64,000 nt of DNA from Pyropia yezoensis (GCA_009829735.1 CM020619.1:4355727-4419726), one strand, 5' to 3'. Positions 1 to 12,622 are shown, numbered from the stretch's first letter. A program made the numbers and translations. Notes: a model not told the origin generated them from the letters alone.

Positions 1-561
1 TTGCCGCCCTTCGCACTTGGCGTTGGTCTCTTTGCTGCCTGGTCGTGTCTTGCTGAGAACCGGCCGTCGTTTTGGCGCCCCCCCCCCCCCCCCCGCTCCC
101 CTTCCTTTCTTTCTGGGACCCGTTGGCCTGCGGGGGCAGTCCGCGCCGTATTCATTGGGGCACCCTTGGCACACTCGCGTGCGTTTGCGGCGGGTACATG
201 CCTGCCGCCCGGCGTATTGCTGCGCGCAAGGGGGGGGGGGGGGGGTGGAGGGCCAGGGAGGGGGGGGGAGGCGCCCTGACGTGCACGGCCGGCCGTGCCA
301 CGCTCGCGGGCGGGCAGTGTCGCCGTGCTCTCACCGTCGTCGGGCTGCGGCACAGCGTGCCGTCGTGTTGGGCGTGCCTGCCTTGCGGCGCAGGGGCGGG
401 TGGGGCATTGGGGGTGGTCGTTTGTTAGTGCCAACGTCGGCCGCTGTCGAGGTGGGCCCATCGTCTCGCTCGCCCGCCGCCTTCCCCTGTCACTGGGACG
501 ACGCAAGCACTCTCGCAGGCCCGCGCCGCGTTGCTGCCTGTGGGGTGCGCCGTTGCCCATC

Positions 562-3500
562 ATGGCCATGACACCACGGGAGCGGTACGCGGCATCGGCA
601 CTCGTGTCGCTGCCGTCGGACGTTCCCCAGTCACGCCCGCCCTTTCCCCATCTTGCCCCACCGCAGCAGCGGCGACCACCGGCGGCGGCATCACTGGCGT
701 CCCAGCCACACCCCGCACCGGTTTTGCGGTCGCAACCGCCGGCGTCGACGCCGACGCCGCAGCAGCAACAGCAGCAGCAGCAGCCGCTGCCGCCATCCCA
801 GTCGCAGCAGCCCCCACTCCCGCCACCGCCGCCCCCCCACCAAGAGGCGGCCCCCATCTTGAGCAGCTGTGCCCAAGCGGGGTACGCTGCCGCCGCCGCG
901 GCAGTGGTAACGGCCGCGTTGGCGTCCGCGGCGCCCGCACTCGCGCGCCTCCACGTGTCGGTCGCGCATGTGCGGCTGGCGTCGGACAGTGGCAGCGGGA
1001 CGGACATTGGCCCGCCAGTGGTGTGGCTCGACGGGGATGTCATTGACGGAGTCAATGGCGTTGGTGGTGTTGGTGGTGGTGGCGGCGGCGGCGGCAGTGA
1101 CGATGACAGTGGCGGCGGTCGACGGGTGTGGGGAAGCGTACGCCACGATCGAGGCGTGGCCGACGGGAGCGGTGGCGGTGGGGCGGCGAGCGGCCCAGCT
1201 GGGGTCCTCTCCGGCAACGGTGGCTTTGGGCGGATGGGCGCTGGTACCGGCGGCGTTAGCGTTGGTGGCAGGGCGGGCAGGATAGCGCCACCTCCGCTGT
1301 GGAGGGCGGGCGCACCGAGTCCTGGGATGCGCTTCAGCCCCACCTCGGACCTTGCCGGCGGCGTTGGCGGCAGCGGCAGCGGGTCGGGCGGCGGCGGCCC
1401 GCTGGGGAACAGCTCTGGGAGTCTCGGCAGCAAGAACGGTGGCATCCTTTCAGGCGGCCTTGGCAGTGCATTCCGCTCGTCCATCCTGTCTCCCTCGTCG
1501 GCGCTGCCTTCCCCGTCCCTGTGGCTCATGAACCAGGCGGTTTCGCCGCCCTTGCAGCCAGGCGGTGTCTTTTCGACGTCGGGCGTCTCTGCGGGGGTGT
1601 TGCCGACGCCCAGCGGCGCGGGGCTATCAGCCGGCCCGTGGGGGCCCGCCGCCACCACCCCGGGCACCGTGGCCGCTGTCACCGCCGCCGCCGTCGGCCT
1701 GGACTCGCTGTGGCCACGGTCGCACCACCGCCCGCACTCACGGGCAACGACGGTGCCACCTCCTGGGCCCCCGGTGCCACCTGTGGTCGTGCCAACGGGC
1801 AGCGGTGATGGCGGCGACGCGGACGAGGAGCGGGACGGGGGGGAGGCGAGCGCCCCTGGGGGGGGTGCAGGGGACTCGGTGCTATTGAGCAAGCGACCCA
1901 GCTTTTGGACGACCGTCATTCCGGGCGGACGTTCGGCCCGGGCGCTGGGCGCGGACGCCCAATCGGGGGCGATGAACGGGCGCCAGTCGTTTGTATCGGG
2001 GCCGACGGACGAAAGTGGCGGCGGCAGCAGCGGCCGAGGCAAGAGCAACTGTCACACCCCGCCATCGTCGTCAGTGTCGCCGCCGTCGGCCGCAACGGGC
2101 CCCGCTGCCACGGGCACGGTGGATGTGCCCTTCTCCCGCCAAGCGCCCCTCTACATGCCGCTGCCCTCCCCCTTTCCGCTACCGTCGCCCATGCCGGTGC
2201 CGTCCCCTATGGAGGGCGTGGCTGGCGCGCCATCGTTTGGGAGCCATCCCGCGGCACGAGAATGGGGCCGCCCTCCGATGCGAGGCAGCAGCGGCGGCGG
2301 CGGCGGCACTGTGGACGAGCGCCATGACGTGCATCCTCCCCCCCCGCGCCCTCCGCCTGGTGGCAGTGTGGACACCCGGCCACCGCCCCCATGGGACCGC
2401 TCCACCGGTGTTGACGCGCCGACGGGCGGTGGGCGCGCCCCCTCGGGGGTGGCCCTCCCCAAGCGGAGAAAGGGTGGTTCCGGAGGCCGTCCACCCCCGC
2501 GCGTGCCCCCTGCGGTGCAGCTGCCGTCGCCACGCGCTGCCGGCGGCGGCGGAGGCGCGGGGGAGGACCGCCCCGCTAGCGGCATGCCGCTTCTTGCATC
2601 CAACTATCCTGGCGGTCTGCCGCCACCGCCCTTTCCGTCCTCCGTATTGCCGTCGCCCTATGGGGGGCCGTACCTGGCTGCGCCCGTGGAGGCACCTGGG
2701 GCGGAGGGCGGCGGCTTCCCGCTCCAGACGCCCAAGACCGCCATGTACTCTGCTGCGGCCGCCGCGGCGGAAGCGGTGACGTCGAATGCACACACGGTTG
2801 TTGGCGGCAACCACCTTGCGGGGCCCTCTGCGGCGACCGCTCCGGCAGCGGCCGCAGCCGTGGTAGCAGGTGCGGGCTCGGCAACGAGCTCTGGGGGGCC
2901 CACCACGGGCAGCAGGGACGACGCGACCGCCGGTGACGGGGGTGCGCCGACCGACGCCCCCCACAGCCAGTCCACATCTGTGGCGGCTTCGGTGTCGCGG
3001 CGGCCACCGGCGCCTCGTGGGAACCGTGGCGCGGTGGCCGACACGGCGGCGGCGGCAGCGGCGGCGGCGGGTGGGCCGGCCAAGTTGGCGCGCCCCGCCA
3101 AGGCGTTTCCATGCCGCCTATGTGGCGTGTCGTTTGCCGCTCGGTCGGGCCTGTCAGCCCACACCCGCTCCGTACATGAGCGCCTCAAGCCGTACGGCTG
3201 CACCCGCTGCGACGCGCGGTTTGCGCACAAGGGGGACCTCTCCCGCCACTGCGCGTCGCGGCATGAGCGGCTGCGGCCGTTTGTGTGCGGACTGTGCGGC
3301 GCGGACTTTTCGCGCAAGAGCGTCATGACGCGGCATGTGGCCAAGGGCGCATGCCGCAAGGGTCCTCGCCGGCCGGCGGGCTCTGCCGCTGCGTCCGCGG
3401 CTGGGGGAGATGCGGCGGATGCGGCACCCGCGTCCGCAGAAATGAAAGAGGAGAAGATGGTTGCGACGCATGAGGAAGAGGCGGGGAGTGGTGGGGGGGT

Positions 3501-3564
3501 TGAGACGCAAGCGACGGACGAGTGCGGGGCGGACGGGCCAGAAGTGGCGGATATGGAGAGGTGA
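562..3564 (+). CDS. C2H2 zinc-finger protein, three C-terminal fingers
   Basis: Predicted nuclear DNA-binding protein of 1000 residues. The frame is open from 295, but I place the start at the ATG at 562 (a second ATG is at 568) because the residues before it look like untranslated leader. Most of the chain is low complexity: a glutamine run near residue 70, then Gly/Ser- and Pro-rich stretches. Three zinc fingers lie at about residues 849-931. Fingers one and two fit C-x2-C-x12-H-x4-H; the third ends in Cys instead of His (C2HC). The linkers (HERLKPY, HERLRPF) resemble the classic TGEKPY linker. The tail after the fingers is acidic. It converges on MSH6. The family is clear, but target and role cannot be told; the disordered N-terminal 850 residues have no domain I recognise. 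Confidence 0.8.
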   Translation: MAMTPRERYAASALVSLPSDVPQSRPPFPHLAPPQQRRPPAAASLASQPHPAPVLRSQPPASTPTPQQQQQQQQPLPPSQSQQPPLPPPPPPHQEAAPILSSCAQAGYAAAAAAVVTAALASAAPALARLHVSVAHVRLASDSGSGTDIGPPVVWLDGDVIDGVNGVGGVGGGGGGGGSDDDSGGGRRVWGSVRHDRGVADGSGGGGAASGPAGVLSGNGGFGRMGAGTGGVSVGGRAGRIAPPPLWRAGAPSPGMRFSPTSDLAGGVGGSGSGSGGGGPLGNSSGSLGSKNGGILSGGLGSAFRSSILSPSSALPSPSLWLMNQAVSPPLQPGGVFSTSGVSAGVLPTPSGAGLSAGPWGPAATTPGTVAAVTAAAVGLDSLWPRSHHRPHSRATTVPPPGPPVPPVVVPTGSGDGGDADEERDGGEASAPGGGAGDSVLLSKRPSFWTTVIPGGRSARALGADAQSGAMNGRQSFVSGPTDESGGGSSGRGKSNCHTPPSSSVSPPSAATGPAATGTVDVPFSRQAPLYMPLPSPFPLPSPMPVPSPMEGVAGAPSFGSHPAAREWGRPPMRGSSGGGGGTVDERHDVHPPPPRPPPGGSVDTRPPPPWDRSTGVDAPTGGGRAPSGVALPKRRKGGSGGRPPPRVPPAVQLPSPRAAGGGGGAGEDRPASGMPLLASNYPGGLPPPPFPSSVLPSPYGGPYLAAPVEAPGAEGGGFPLQTPKTAMYSAAAAAAEAVTSNAHTVVGGNHLAGPSAATAPAAAAAVVAGAGSATSSGGPTTGSRDDATAGDGGAPTDAPHSQSTSVAASVSRRPPAPRGNRGAVADTAAAAAAAAGGPAKLARPAKAFPCRLCGVSFAARSGLSAHTRSVHERLKPYGCTRCDARFAHKGDLSRHCASRHERLRPFVCGLCGADFSRKSVMTRHVAKGACRKGPRRPAGSAAASAAGGDAADAAPASAEMKEEKMVATHEEEAGSGGGVETQATDECGADGPEVADMER

Positions 3565-4809
3565 CACTGGCTGATGTGCCGCGTGTAGTCGTCCAGGGTT
3601 CGCCATCTCTTTCGTAGCGCTCGCTCGTGTCAGCTGGTTTGCCAGGGGGAGGCAGGCGACGGAAGAAAGGGTGTGCGTCGTACTGCTAGTGGAGGAAAAG
3701 CTGTACACCTGTAGGCGCTTGACGTGGGACTCCCGATCGCGGGAGCGATTGTCGCAAGTGGGGTCCGATGCCGGCACCAACCACAGGAATCCCGTTCAGC
3801 CAGACCCAAAACGGACGGCGTTATTCCGCGGGCCGGAGCACGGTCGCTACAGCCAGCGCCGCCGCCATCCTTATCTGCCCGGTCGGGGGTGGCGGAAGGG
3901 GCGGCTTTGCTGCCGCTGCCTCCGCCCGCGCCGCCCGGCCGGCGGCAGCGTTGCCGCGACGGTCGGCGGTGCCGCCGCCGCCGCCATCGTGCGCCGCCGG
4001 CGCCGCTGACAGTGTGTCGTCGTGCGGTAGACGGCGTCACCATGATGGCCGCCAGTGCCGCCGGTGCCGTCAGCGGCAGATGTCGCGTGGCCGGCGGTGC
4101 GGCAGTACCGGTCGGAACGGCCGGCTTGGGTGACAGTGACCCAGTCTATTAGAGCGGCACGGCCTGTGGTGGCTTGGCCGGCAGGGACATGGCCGCTGTG
4201 CGCGGGCGGCCGTCGGGTGGGTTACGCGGGCGGCCGTCGGTCGGCTGCAACTTCCACCCCGTTGGGGACCTGCTGCCGACCCTGTGGCAATGACGCCAGA
4301 TGTTGCAGCGGCTCCGCTGGCGCCAGGTCCATCAAGTGGGAAGGGGGGGAGGGGGGTGCCGGTCGTAAGGCGGTCAGGGCGGGCTCGGGCGGGCTCGATC
4401 AGTTGGCGCGGCGGCGACTGCAGCACATGCCGATGCCACGCTGTTTCCCATAGCCCTCGTCTCTCCTGCCGTAGGCATCGCGTTTGTGCGAGGAAGGAGG
4501 AGGGTGCTCAACTTGGTTCGGAAAACGTGCCGGGGAAGTGGGCGACGAGAGTCGCAATAGCCTTGTACGCAGCGTTCAGAGGGTGTAGCCAAGGCTGAGC
4601 TTGCAAGCTCAGCTTGGGAGGAAGCGACCAGCCCTGTTGAGCAATTGGGGGGCAGTGGGGGTCGTTTTCGCCCACAAAACCAACAGCTAGGAGGACGAAG
4701 GCTGTTGACGGTCGACGGTCGTCGGAAACACACAGCGTGTGATGAGCGGACAAAAAGGGAGAGACGAGATGACAAACACTAAGCAGTTCAGTACATGCAG
4801 ACGCGTACA
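3565..4809. other. Convergent intergenic region, no gene seen
   Basis: This lies between the 3' ends of the zinc-finger gene (+) and MSH6 (-), so both 3' UTRs should be here. Short GC-rich open frames occur on both strands, but none has a recognisable motif. The only structure I can point to is the 20-bp palindrome at 4594-4613. Confidence 0.5.
4594..4613. repeat. 20-bp perfect palindrome between convergent genes
   Basis: GCTGAGCTTGCAAGCTCAGC is its own reverse complement. CCAA/TTGG flanks extend the symmetry with one offset base. It lies about 200 bp past the MSH6 stop, in the shared 3' region, so it could form an RNA hairpin in either transcript. No function is shown. Confidence 0.6.
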
Positions 4810-7800
4810 TCAACCACGCCCTACCTCGACCAGGGCGAGGATGGCACTCAATGCGGTCTCATCCACCCCATCACGCAACGTCAACGCCACCGACTCGGCG
4901 AGACGCTCTTCCTTGCGTTCCGCAAGTTGGCGGGCGAGGGTCTCCTCAAACTCCTGGGCGCTGATATCGGCGTGGTCCGCCACAGCTGCCGGGATACCCG
5001 CCAGCCGTGCGCAGTGGATGCCAAACGACGCGGGCGCGACGCCTGGCGAGAAGCGGTACAGAAACGTAATGTCCTTGTGCGCGTCGTCGACACGGATGGC
5101 CATCTCGTAGAGAGCCACGTCTGGGCCCGCTGCAAACGACTCGGTCAAGAGGTGGTAGTGCGTGGCAAACAGCGTGCGACAACGCACCCGGCGGGTGAGG
5201 TCGCACAGCACCGCGTGGGCAATGGCGTAGCCGTCGTGCGTCGACGTGCCGCGACCGAGCTCGTCCACAATTACCAACGACTGCGGGGTTGCGTGGGAGA
5301 GAATGGTGGACGTTTCCTCCATCTCCACAGCAAACGTGCTCTGGCCCCGGGTGATGCGGTCGTGCGCACCCAGGCGCGTGAAGATCCGGTCCACGGGCGT
5401 GAGCGTGAACGATTCGGCAGGCACAAAGCAGCCCATCTGCGCCAGGATGGCCGCCACGCACGTCTGCCGCAGCAAGGTAGACTTGCCACCCATGTTCGAG
5501 CCCGTCACGACCACGGCCAACGGATGGGCGTTCTTGAACTCCGCGCCGTCCGCCGTGCCCAGGAAGACGTCGTTCGGCACAAAGTTGTTGTTCATGCGAC
5601 ACGCGAGGACCGGATGCCGCAACGAGCGGGCGTGCAGGACGGGGGACGCGTCGACGCCGTCGGGGCTGGCCTGCGACGCCGGTGCCATCGTTGGCCGGCA
5701 CATAGGCCCAGTGCCGTCGGGGCGGGACACCACTGCCAACGCCAGTAGCGCGTCAAGCTCAGACACTGCGCGAGCAACGGCGGACCAGATGGCGGCATCG
5801 CCGTCAAAACGGGCGAGCAGCGAGCGCAGGGCGGTCTTCGTCTCCACCTCCAGTAGCTCTGTCGCGTCAATGTGCGCACTGGCAAGGCGTTCCACCTCGG
5901 GAGTCCAATAGCGTTGAGCAGTCTTACTCTGCGACTTGAGCACCCAGCTGCGGGGAAGGTTCGACCGCTGAACGCAGGCAGCCGGCACCTCGATCTGATA
6001 CGGCTCTTTCGGGCGGTGGAAGAACTTGAGGCCGGGCTCACGGAGTGCGGACTTGTGCTTCGCCAACTCTGCATTCAGTAGTGCCTCAACGTCCGCCACC
6101 GCCTGCTTGCGCTCATCGTACGTCGGCACGGCCCCGGGCTTGAGAAACAGGTCGCCATCCTTCCGAGCTGCCGCAAAGTCAAACGCGCCGTCAAAGAACC
6201 ACTCCAGCCGGGCGCTGGCGCCTTCGGGCACGCCTGCACCAGGCGTGACGAGCCACTCCAACCGGCGGGGAGCAGCGTCATCATCAATGGAAGTGCCCTG
6301 CTGGTGACGAGCCACATCCACAGCAACAGTGTCCAAGATGTCCAGGGCCGACTGGAGGCCGCTCAGTACGGAGATGAACTCCTTGACGCGCCGCTGGTTG
6401 GTGTTGTCAAACATCACAGCATTGTCCGCAACCGTGGCTGCCGCGTGCGTCTTGGCGAGCGCACGCGTCAGATCGGGCAGCTGAGACAGCTGCTTACGCA
6501 GTCCGGACAGCAAGCACCCGCTGACATTGTCTGATGCGTGAAGAAAGTCAATGGCGTTGTAGCGGTCATTGATAGCAGCGGGGTCCAGAAGCGGCTCGGC
6601 CAGCCATCTACGCAGAAGCCGCTTGCCCCCCGAAGACACAGCACGGTCGACAAACGAGATGAGGGCGCCGCTCTCCGACCTGTCCGCGCCAGTCTCCAAC
6701 ACTTCCAAGTTGAGCAGCGACGCCGCATCCAGCACCATGTGCGCCCGTGGCTCCACCGATGGGTCGTACACACCCCGGGCGGGTGCACGCAGGTGTGTCT
6801 GCGCGGGCGCGCAAGGGGCCGAGCGGGAGCACGCGTCCGACTCGCTGGAGACATCCGAGCCAGGCAGCTCATCACGAGGCGACGGCAGCAGAGTGAAGTT
6901 GCCCATGGAGAGGACCTCTGCGTCCACCTTGAGAGACGCCAAATAGTCCGCGCAGGCGCCCATGGCGCGCGCGGCAAGCACGTGGCCACGGTCCGAAAAG
7001 AAACGATGCAGCTCCTGCCGCTGCGCCTCAACCGCGCTGCCAACGGTGGCGCCACCCATGTAGTGCTGGAGCCGCGCAGGCGTCATGGTCGAAAAGCCGC
7101 CAGAAACGCGCACCACATCCGTATTGTCCGTGTCCCCCGCCCAACGAAGGAGGGCAGAAAGCCGGGCACTCGCTGGTCGGGTGCCGTCCACCAAAATCTC
7201 GGGCGGGCACAGGTACGCCAAAAGCTTGTCCACGCCGGCCCTCCGGTAGTCATCTCGAAACTCCCCAACCGTAATCGCACCAGCGGCCGCGTCAACGTAG
7301 CATACACCAATGAGCACCCCACCGTCGCCATTGACAGAGGTCGCGTCATCCGTCCTCCCGCAAGCACTGGCCGGCGCCTCGTCGCCCTCCACAATCGCCA
7401 ACAAGTACCGCGCGTGGTGGTCCTTGAGAAGATAATCGTCACTGACGGTGGAGCGCGTCAGGACGCGCACGAGCGACCGTTCGCAGATGGCACTCCGATT
7501 GGCGGCTGAGCCGCCAGTACCCGCGCCCTTGCGACGCTTCGTCGCCGCGTTGATTGTCTCAGTCTGCTCCACGCGGCCAACCTTGTAGCCCAAGTCCAAA
7601 AGCCTCAACGCATGGCGCTCAAAAGCCTGTTCTGGCACCCCGCAACAGCGCATGTCCACCCGGCCCCCGCCCGTGTAATTGAGGCCCAGCTCCTTGTGCA
7701 CCACGTCCGCGTCCTTGTCGTACATCTCATAGAACTTGCCCTTCTTGAAAAAGATGATGACATGATATGCTTGGCGCTTGATGTCCCAGAATTGCCTCTG

Positions 7801-9157
7801 GAATGGCGTCAGTCCCGCCACCGCATTGGGTGGCACGTACAGCGTCGTCTCGTCGTAGTCTGGGTCGGTGGTGGGCCGGCCCGCCGAGTCCCGGACAACA
7901 ATAGACCACCCATTCTTGGCCTTCCATGCGTCCTCGCCATCAACCTGGGCGACCCCACTGCTGCCAGTACCGGCACCGCCCGGCAGGCTCGCACAACCCA
8001 TAAGGCGATCCCGAACGGCAGCGCGGTCGGCAGCACTCAAGAGCGCCACATTGTCAAGCGCCGTCTTGGATGCGGTAGCGACAGCAACCGGGCGTTCCGC
8101 GGCCACGGTCGCAGAAGCCCGCCTGTTGGCAGTCCCCCGCGCCGTGGCTCGAGGGCGAGGGGTAGCTATCGCCAAATTCTCATCTTCGTCAGCCTCCTCG
8201 TCAGTTCCCGTCGGCTCTGGAACGAAGTCCGTGTCGCTGTCACTGGCAGCAGCCGCACCAGGCGTGCGTCGCAGCCGCCGCCGCGGGGTCACTGGCGACA
8301 CGGAGAGGGACGGCGAGCGCCCCATCGGTGCAACGTCGTCGTCCAAGAACGCTGTTGCACCGCGCGTCTCCACTCGCGCCTTCTTGGGGCTCTCGTCCGG
8401 CAGCTTGTCGGCCAGAACACGCTTGTGTGTAGAACTCCCAAACACCGTGGCACGGGATGCTCGCGGTGGCCGGGCGGGGGACTGAAACTCCTCGCTGATG
8501 CCCAGGCCACTGGAACGCTTCAAAACGGCCGGGACACGCCCGGTGGGGCTGCTGCCAGAGCGGGGTCCCGCCAAGGACTGGCTGCATCGGGGGGGACGCC
8601 CAGGGAAATGCATAGACGAGCAATCACCCAAGCAAGACACACCAGAACAGAGACAATGAGCAAAAGCAGTAACGCTGTCAGACACAGCATGCAGGCAGCA
8701 CGCAATCCCTCATGTGACATCAACACGGAAATGCATCTACCTGGGCCAATAACGGGCGCCGGATGCATCCACAAAACGTGGAGAGGGCCGGACGCATCGG
8801 GGATGCCCACTGGTGCCACAAAACATACCTCTCTACCATTTCCAGCGTCGCCAACAGCTGCGCGTCATCCGGCATGTCATCGTCCATGTCCGTGGCCAAC
8901 GACGGCGACGACGCCGCCACACCGCCGCGCCCGCTGCGCGACGCCGCCGCCGCCCCCCATCCCCCCAACGGGGCGCCACCGCCGCTGCCACCGCCGCCCA
9001 CACCTCCGCCAACACCGCCACCCCCGTTACCGTCGCCCGCGTGGCCCGCCGTGGCTCGCCCCGGCGTGGCCGCCGCCGAGCCGCCCCGCAGGGACGGGCG
9101 GGCGCCCACGCGGGGCTTGCCAAAGAAGGAGAGGATACTCTGCTGGGTGCGGCCCAT
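4810..9157 (-). CDS. MSH6: DNA mismatch repair protein MSH6 (two exons)
   Basis: MutS-homologue partner of MSH2 in the MutS-alpha complex that binds mispairs in nuclear DNA. Exon 1 is 9157-8829 and exon 2 is 8581-4810; the 247-bp intron (8828-8582) starts GTATGT and ends GCAG, and the phase fits (Ser codon split 2+1). The product is 1366 residues, close to human MSH6 (1360). Exon 1 opens with a PCNA-binding PIP box, Q5-x2-I8-x2-F11-F12. The mispair-contact motif is FYEMYDKDA near residue 393 (Phe-x-Glu). The Walker A motif TGSNMGGKST is near 1136 and Walker B VIVDELGRGTS near 1212. The first 300 residues are otherwise low complexity, with no PWWP or Tudor domain visible. A cryptic ATG inside the intron keeps exon 2 open upstream, so a gene finder could miss exon 1. 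Confidence 0.93.
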
Positions 9158-11040
9158 GGTGGCGGCACTCCTCCAGCCGGCGGATGAGCGCCGTCGAGGG
9201 AGGGGGGGGGGGGTACAGCACAAGGGGAAAGTAGGTGGAGCAGAGTGCGCGAGGAGAGAAGCGAAAGGACAAACGAATGATACGCGGACAGGCGGGAGTG
9301 CGGGGGATGACGCGGCTGGCGCGGTCGGCGCACCGGTGACCGTGCTGTGGACCACAACCTCAGTCAGTGGGCAGCGGCCGTGGCGCGCAGTGGGTGCCTG
9401 GCCCCTTGCCGCCACGGGCAGTGCAAAACGCGGGCGGGCGCGACCGCCGCGGGGCGCGCGCCCGAGAGGTGACGGCGGAACTCGACCGCGTCTGCCCCTC
9501 GGCCTTGGCGTGGCGGGTCGACCGGGAGGGCTCGCGCGGTCTGTGGGGCGGCGCAGCGACGAGGTGGTGGACTGCTGGCGCCGTTCCCACCTGCGACGCC
9601 GTTTTCTTGGATGCATCCGCTGTTTCCGGGGCGGCCTTCCCCGCGCCGAGGTCAGGGACGCAAGTACTGTGTACCCTGCTCTTGGGCGGCCGTGAAACCT
9701 AGGAAAGTACTTTTGAGTTTCAGTATGGACTTGGATTTTGGGGGCCACAAGATCCCACCAGACCACCTCGAGACTGGACTGGCGAGGGATCTGCACAAAG
9801 AGGAGCCCTGAACATGACTCCTCAGGCGAAGGACAAGCTTGTCTTCATTTAGGGCGTTCAGCACGCCCGCGGACGCACCAGGCATCGTCACGTCGTATGC
9901 CCGTCACGCACGCACCGTGGTCCGAAGACGTAGCTACTGCCCCCCCCCCCTTTCACTGGTCACAGCTCCCGATACAACCCCTTTGCTTTGCCACTCTGGC
10001 CGTGCTTGGCCCCGGTCGCCCACCGCGTCCTGATGACCGCCCCCTATCCTATAGGACATTCCCCCGCCCCCGCCACAGACACCCCCCCGCGTATGGGCAC
10101 CCAGTCCCCCCCTGGCGGGCTCATCTACCTGATGGAGGGCGCCGGCTCGGCGGGGGGCGCCACCGCCGGCTACGCCGCGTACGGGGCGGGGCGGGAGCTG
10201 CCCGGCGTCCGGCCGCCACTTCAACGCCAACGGCACGCGGGTGCTGCGGGACGGGGACACGCCAGCCGACTGTGATGTGCTAGGCGTGCGGGTGGAGGGG
10301 CTGTCCAAATGACAGAGGGAGGGACAATGAGGGGTGAAGGGGGGGGGGGGGGAAGGTGACGCGGGGCTGCGTGCCTGTGCTTCGAAGAGGAAAAGGGGGG
10401 GGGGGGGGCGCCTTTGCAATCAAACTTGGTGGTGCGGCTATGAAAGCCAGATGGGGGTTGGAGCTCAGGGGATGCCAACAGTGAAGAGGGGTGGGGGTGG
10501 TGGGCGGCCGCGCCTCTGCGCAACTCGGCACCCCCCACGAGGTGCACGGCAGCGGCCGCGGCGCGGCGCATCCCGCGGCATGCCGCCTCAGCGCCCTCGG
10601 CTTGTAGAGGCGCTGTGCGCCGGTCGTTGCACCCCGCACACACTCGGGTGGGGCGCGGGGGGGGTGGGCGGACTTCGCGCCGCCGTTGGCAACGACGTTG
10701 GTGCAGTGCCCCCGCGCTGGAATGAGCGCGTGCGGTGACTTTCTCGACGTGGGCCGCGGCGGCCTGGGCACGGCGTGGATGGCCACGTATCGATGTCTGC
10801 TTATGTATCTACAATGGAAAACCAGGAGCCAGACGCCGCGACGGCCGGCCAGTCGCGGGCGCGTCGGGACCCCACCGGGGCCAAAGAGGGAAGCCTAGCC
10901 GCCAGGCGGGCGCACAGACCCCCTACAAAACACAGCGAGAACGACCGCCGGGCACTCCCCCCCCCGCTGTCTTCCCCCTCGTCCGCCCTCCCCTCTGCCC
11001 CCCCCACCCCCCCCCCCGCCCTCTCCCTCGTGCACCAGCC
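9158..11040. other. Intergenic region, no firm gene
   Basis: This spans the MSH6 upstream region and the region past the 3' end of the PWWP gene. Several GC-rich frames are open, but none is convincing. Two short stretches in different frames at about 10092-10311 (+) look slightly protein-like: GGLIYLMEGAGS, then RHFNANGTRVLRDGDTP running to a stop. I could not place them in a family, so they may be a decayed gene end. Runs of ten or more G or C occur at 10338 and 10395. Confidence 0.4.
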
Positions 11041-12622
11041 TCAGGGCACCATCGCGACCACCCCGTCGGTGGCGTAGCCGTCGAGGGGGTGCCCCTCCCA
11101 GGCAGCCTCCCCCCCGGGGGACGGCGCGTCCCCTCGATCCCCCCTATCGGCAGGGGACGTGGTTGGTTCAGCACTACAGGCAGCGGCTGCTGGCAGCGAC
11201 GGCGGGTTGATAGGGGCCGCCCCAGACGGTGCCGCCACGGGCGGCGGTCGTTGCCGCGGGTAGGTCTGGCCGTCGGCCGCCGTCCCTGGGGTGGCCGTCA
11301 CGGCTTGTGTTGCCTCTGCCGTGGCCGGTAGTTCCGACGTCACGTTGAGCGCCCCACCCATCCCGTCGCAGACATCCGGCGCGGGGGTTGCCCAAGCTTG
11401 CTGCCTGTCGGCGTCGGCCTCGGAGGCCGGCGGCGGCTGCGGCCGCGGATCCCCAGTCGGTTCCTGCGAGCCGGGCGCGGCGGCCGCCCATCCCGCCTCT
11501 GTCGGTGCTGCTGCCGCCGACGCCGGCTCTGCCGGCGTCTCTGCCGGCGTCTCTGCCGGCGTGCTCGCAGGGGAGAGGTCCTGCATCGTCGCCCGCGAGA
11601 TGAACTCCATCCACTGGTCGATCAAGGCGGTGCACAGGATGTCCACAGCAGGGGAGATTTTGTAGTAGCGTTGGAAGGTCACGCGGACAGGCTTGCCCGC
11701 CTGCGACACGGACAGCTGCACCAGCGTCACCCGCATGGCAATCACCCGACGGACGGCCGCCTCGAGCGCCGCCTCGGCCGCGTTTTGCTCGGCCCGCAGC
11801 GCGGCCCACTCTTTGAACTGCTCTGCAAACGCCACCACGTGCGCCGCCTCAGCGACCTCGGCGGGGATGGCGCCATCGGCCACGGCGGGCGGGAGGGGCG
11901 CCCCACCGCTGGCTGAGAGAGCGGTCGCGTTGCCCACAGTACGCCCGCCGGCAGACGACCTCCCACGTGCTCCCGCAACGCCCACGTCAGCCGCGGGTGA
12001 CGGCATGGCAGCGGCGGCAGCGGGGGCGGCGGAGGGAGCGCCCCCCGCCGCTGGCGTGGCGGCCCCGCGAAGCGGGATCGCGTCGAGCACCGCCTTGAAG
12101 GCCGCGCGCTGTTGGTCGGCGGCCGCCGCCGCGGCGCCGATGCGCTTGCCCGCAGCAGATATGGCATTGACCGCCTCCTTGAGCTCCGACGTCGTCACAG
12201 AGACTACCATGCGCTCCGCCTTGGGCACCTCATACCGGTCCACCCCCTCCGAGGCAACACCAGCCTCCTTCCCGCCGGAGGCCCGCCTGTCCCGCGCACG
12301 CGCGCTAGCCAGGGCCGCCGTCGGCAGCTCGCTGCGCAGGTCAAACCGTTTGAGCGCCCCCTTGATGCCCTCCCACGACAGCGGCTCTGTGACCGCCGCC
12401 GCCGCCGCCTCAGCGGTCGCCAGGCGGGCGCGCAGCACCGACAGCTCTGCTTGGGCCGCAACCAGGGCGCCCTGTAGCGCCCGCCGGGAGGGACCCACCT
12501 TGCGCCGACTGCCGCCCCCGCCCCCGCCCGCGGCCGGCGCCAAGCCACGCCCCGCCGAGCGGACAGGCGTCACCTTGGCGCGCTTGCGCGGCCGCTCGCC
12601 GTCGTCACTGGCGCCCGCGCCT

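Noticed and set aside
9738-10283. 181-codon ORF between MSH6 and the PWWP gene
   Set aside because: No motif and Arg/Gly/Pro noise; the more protein-like pieces there are in other frames.
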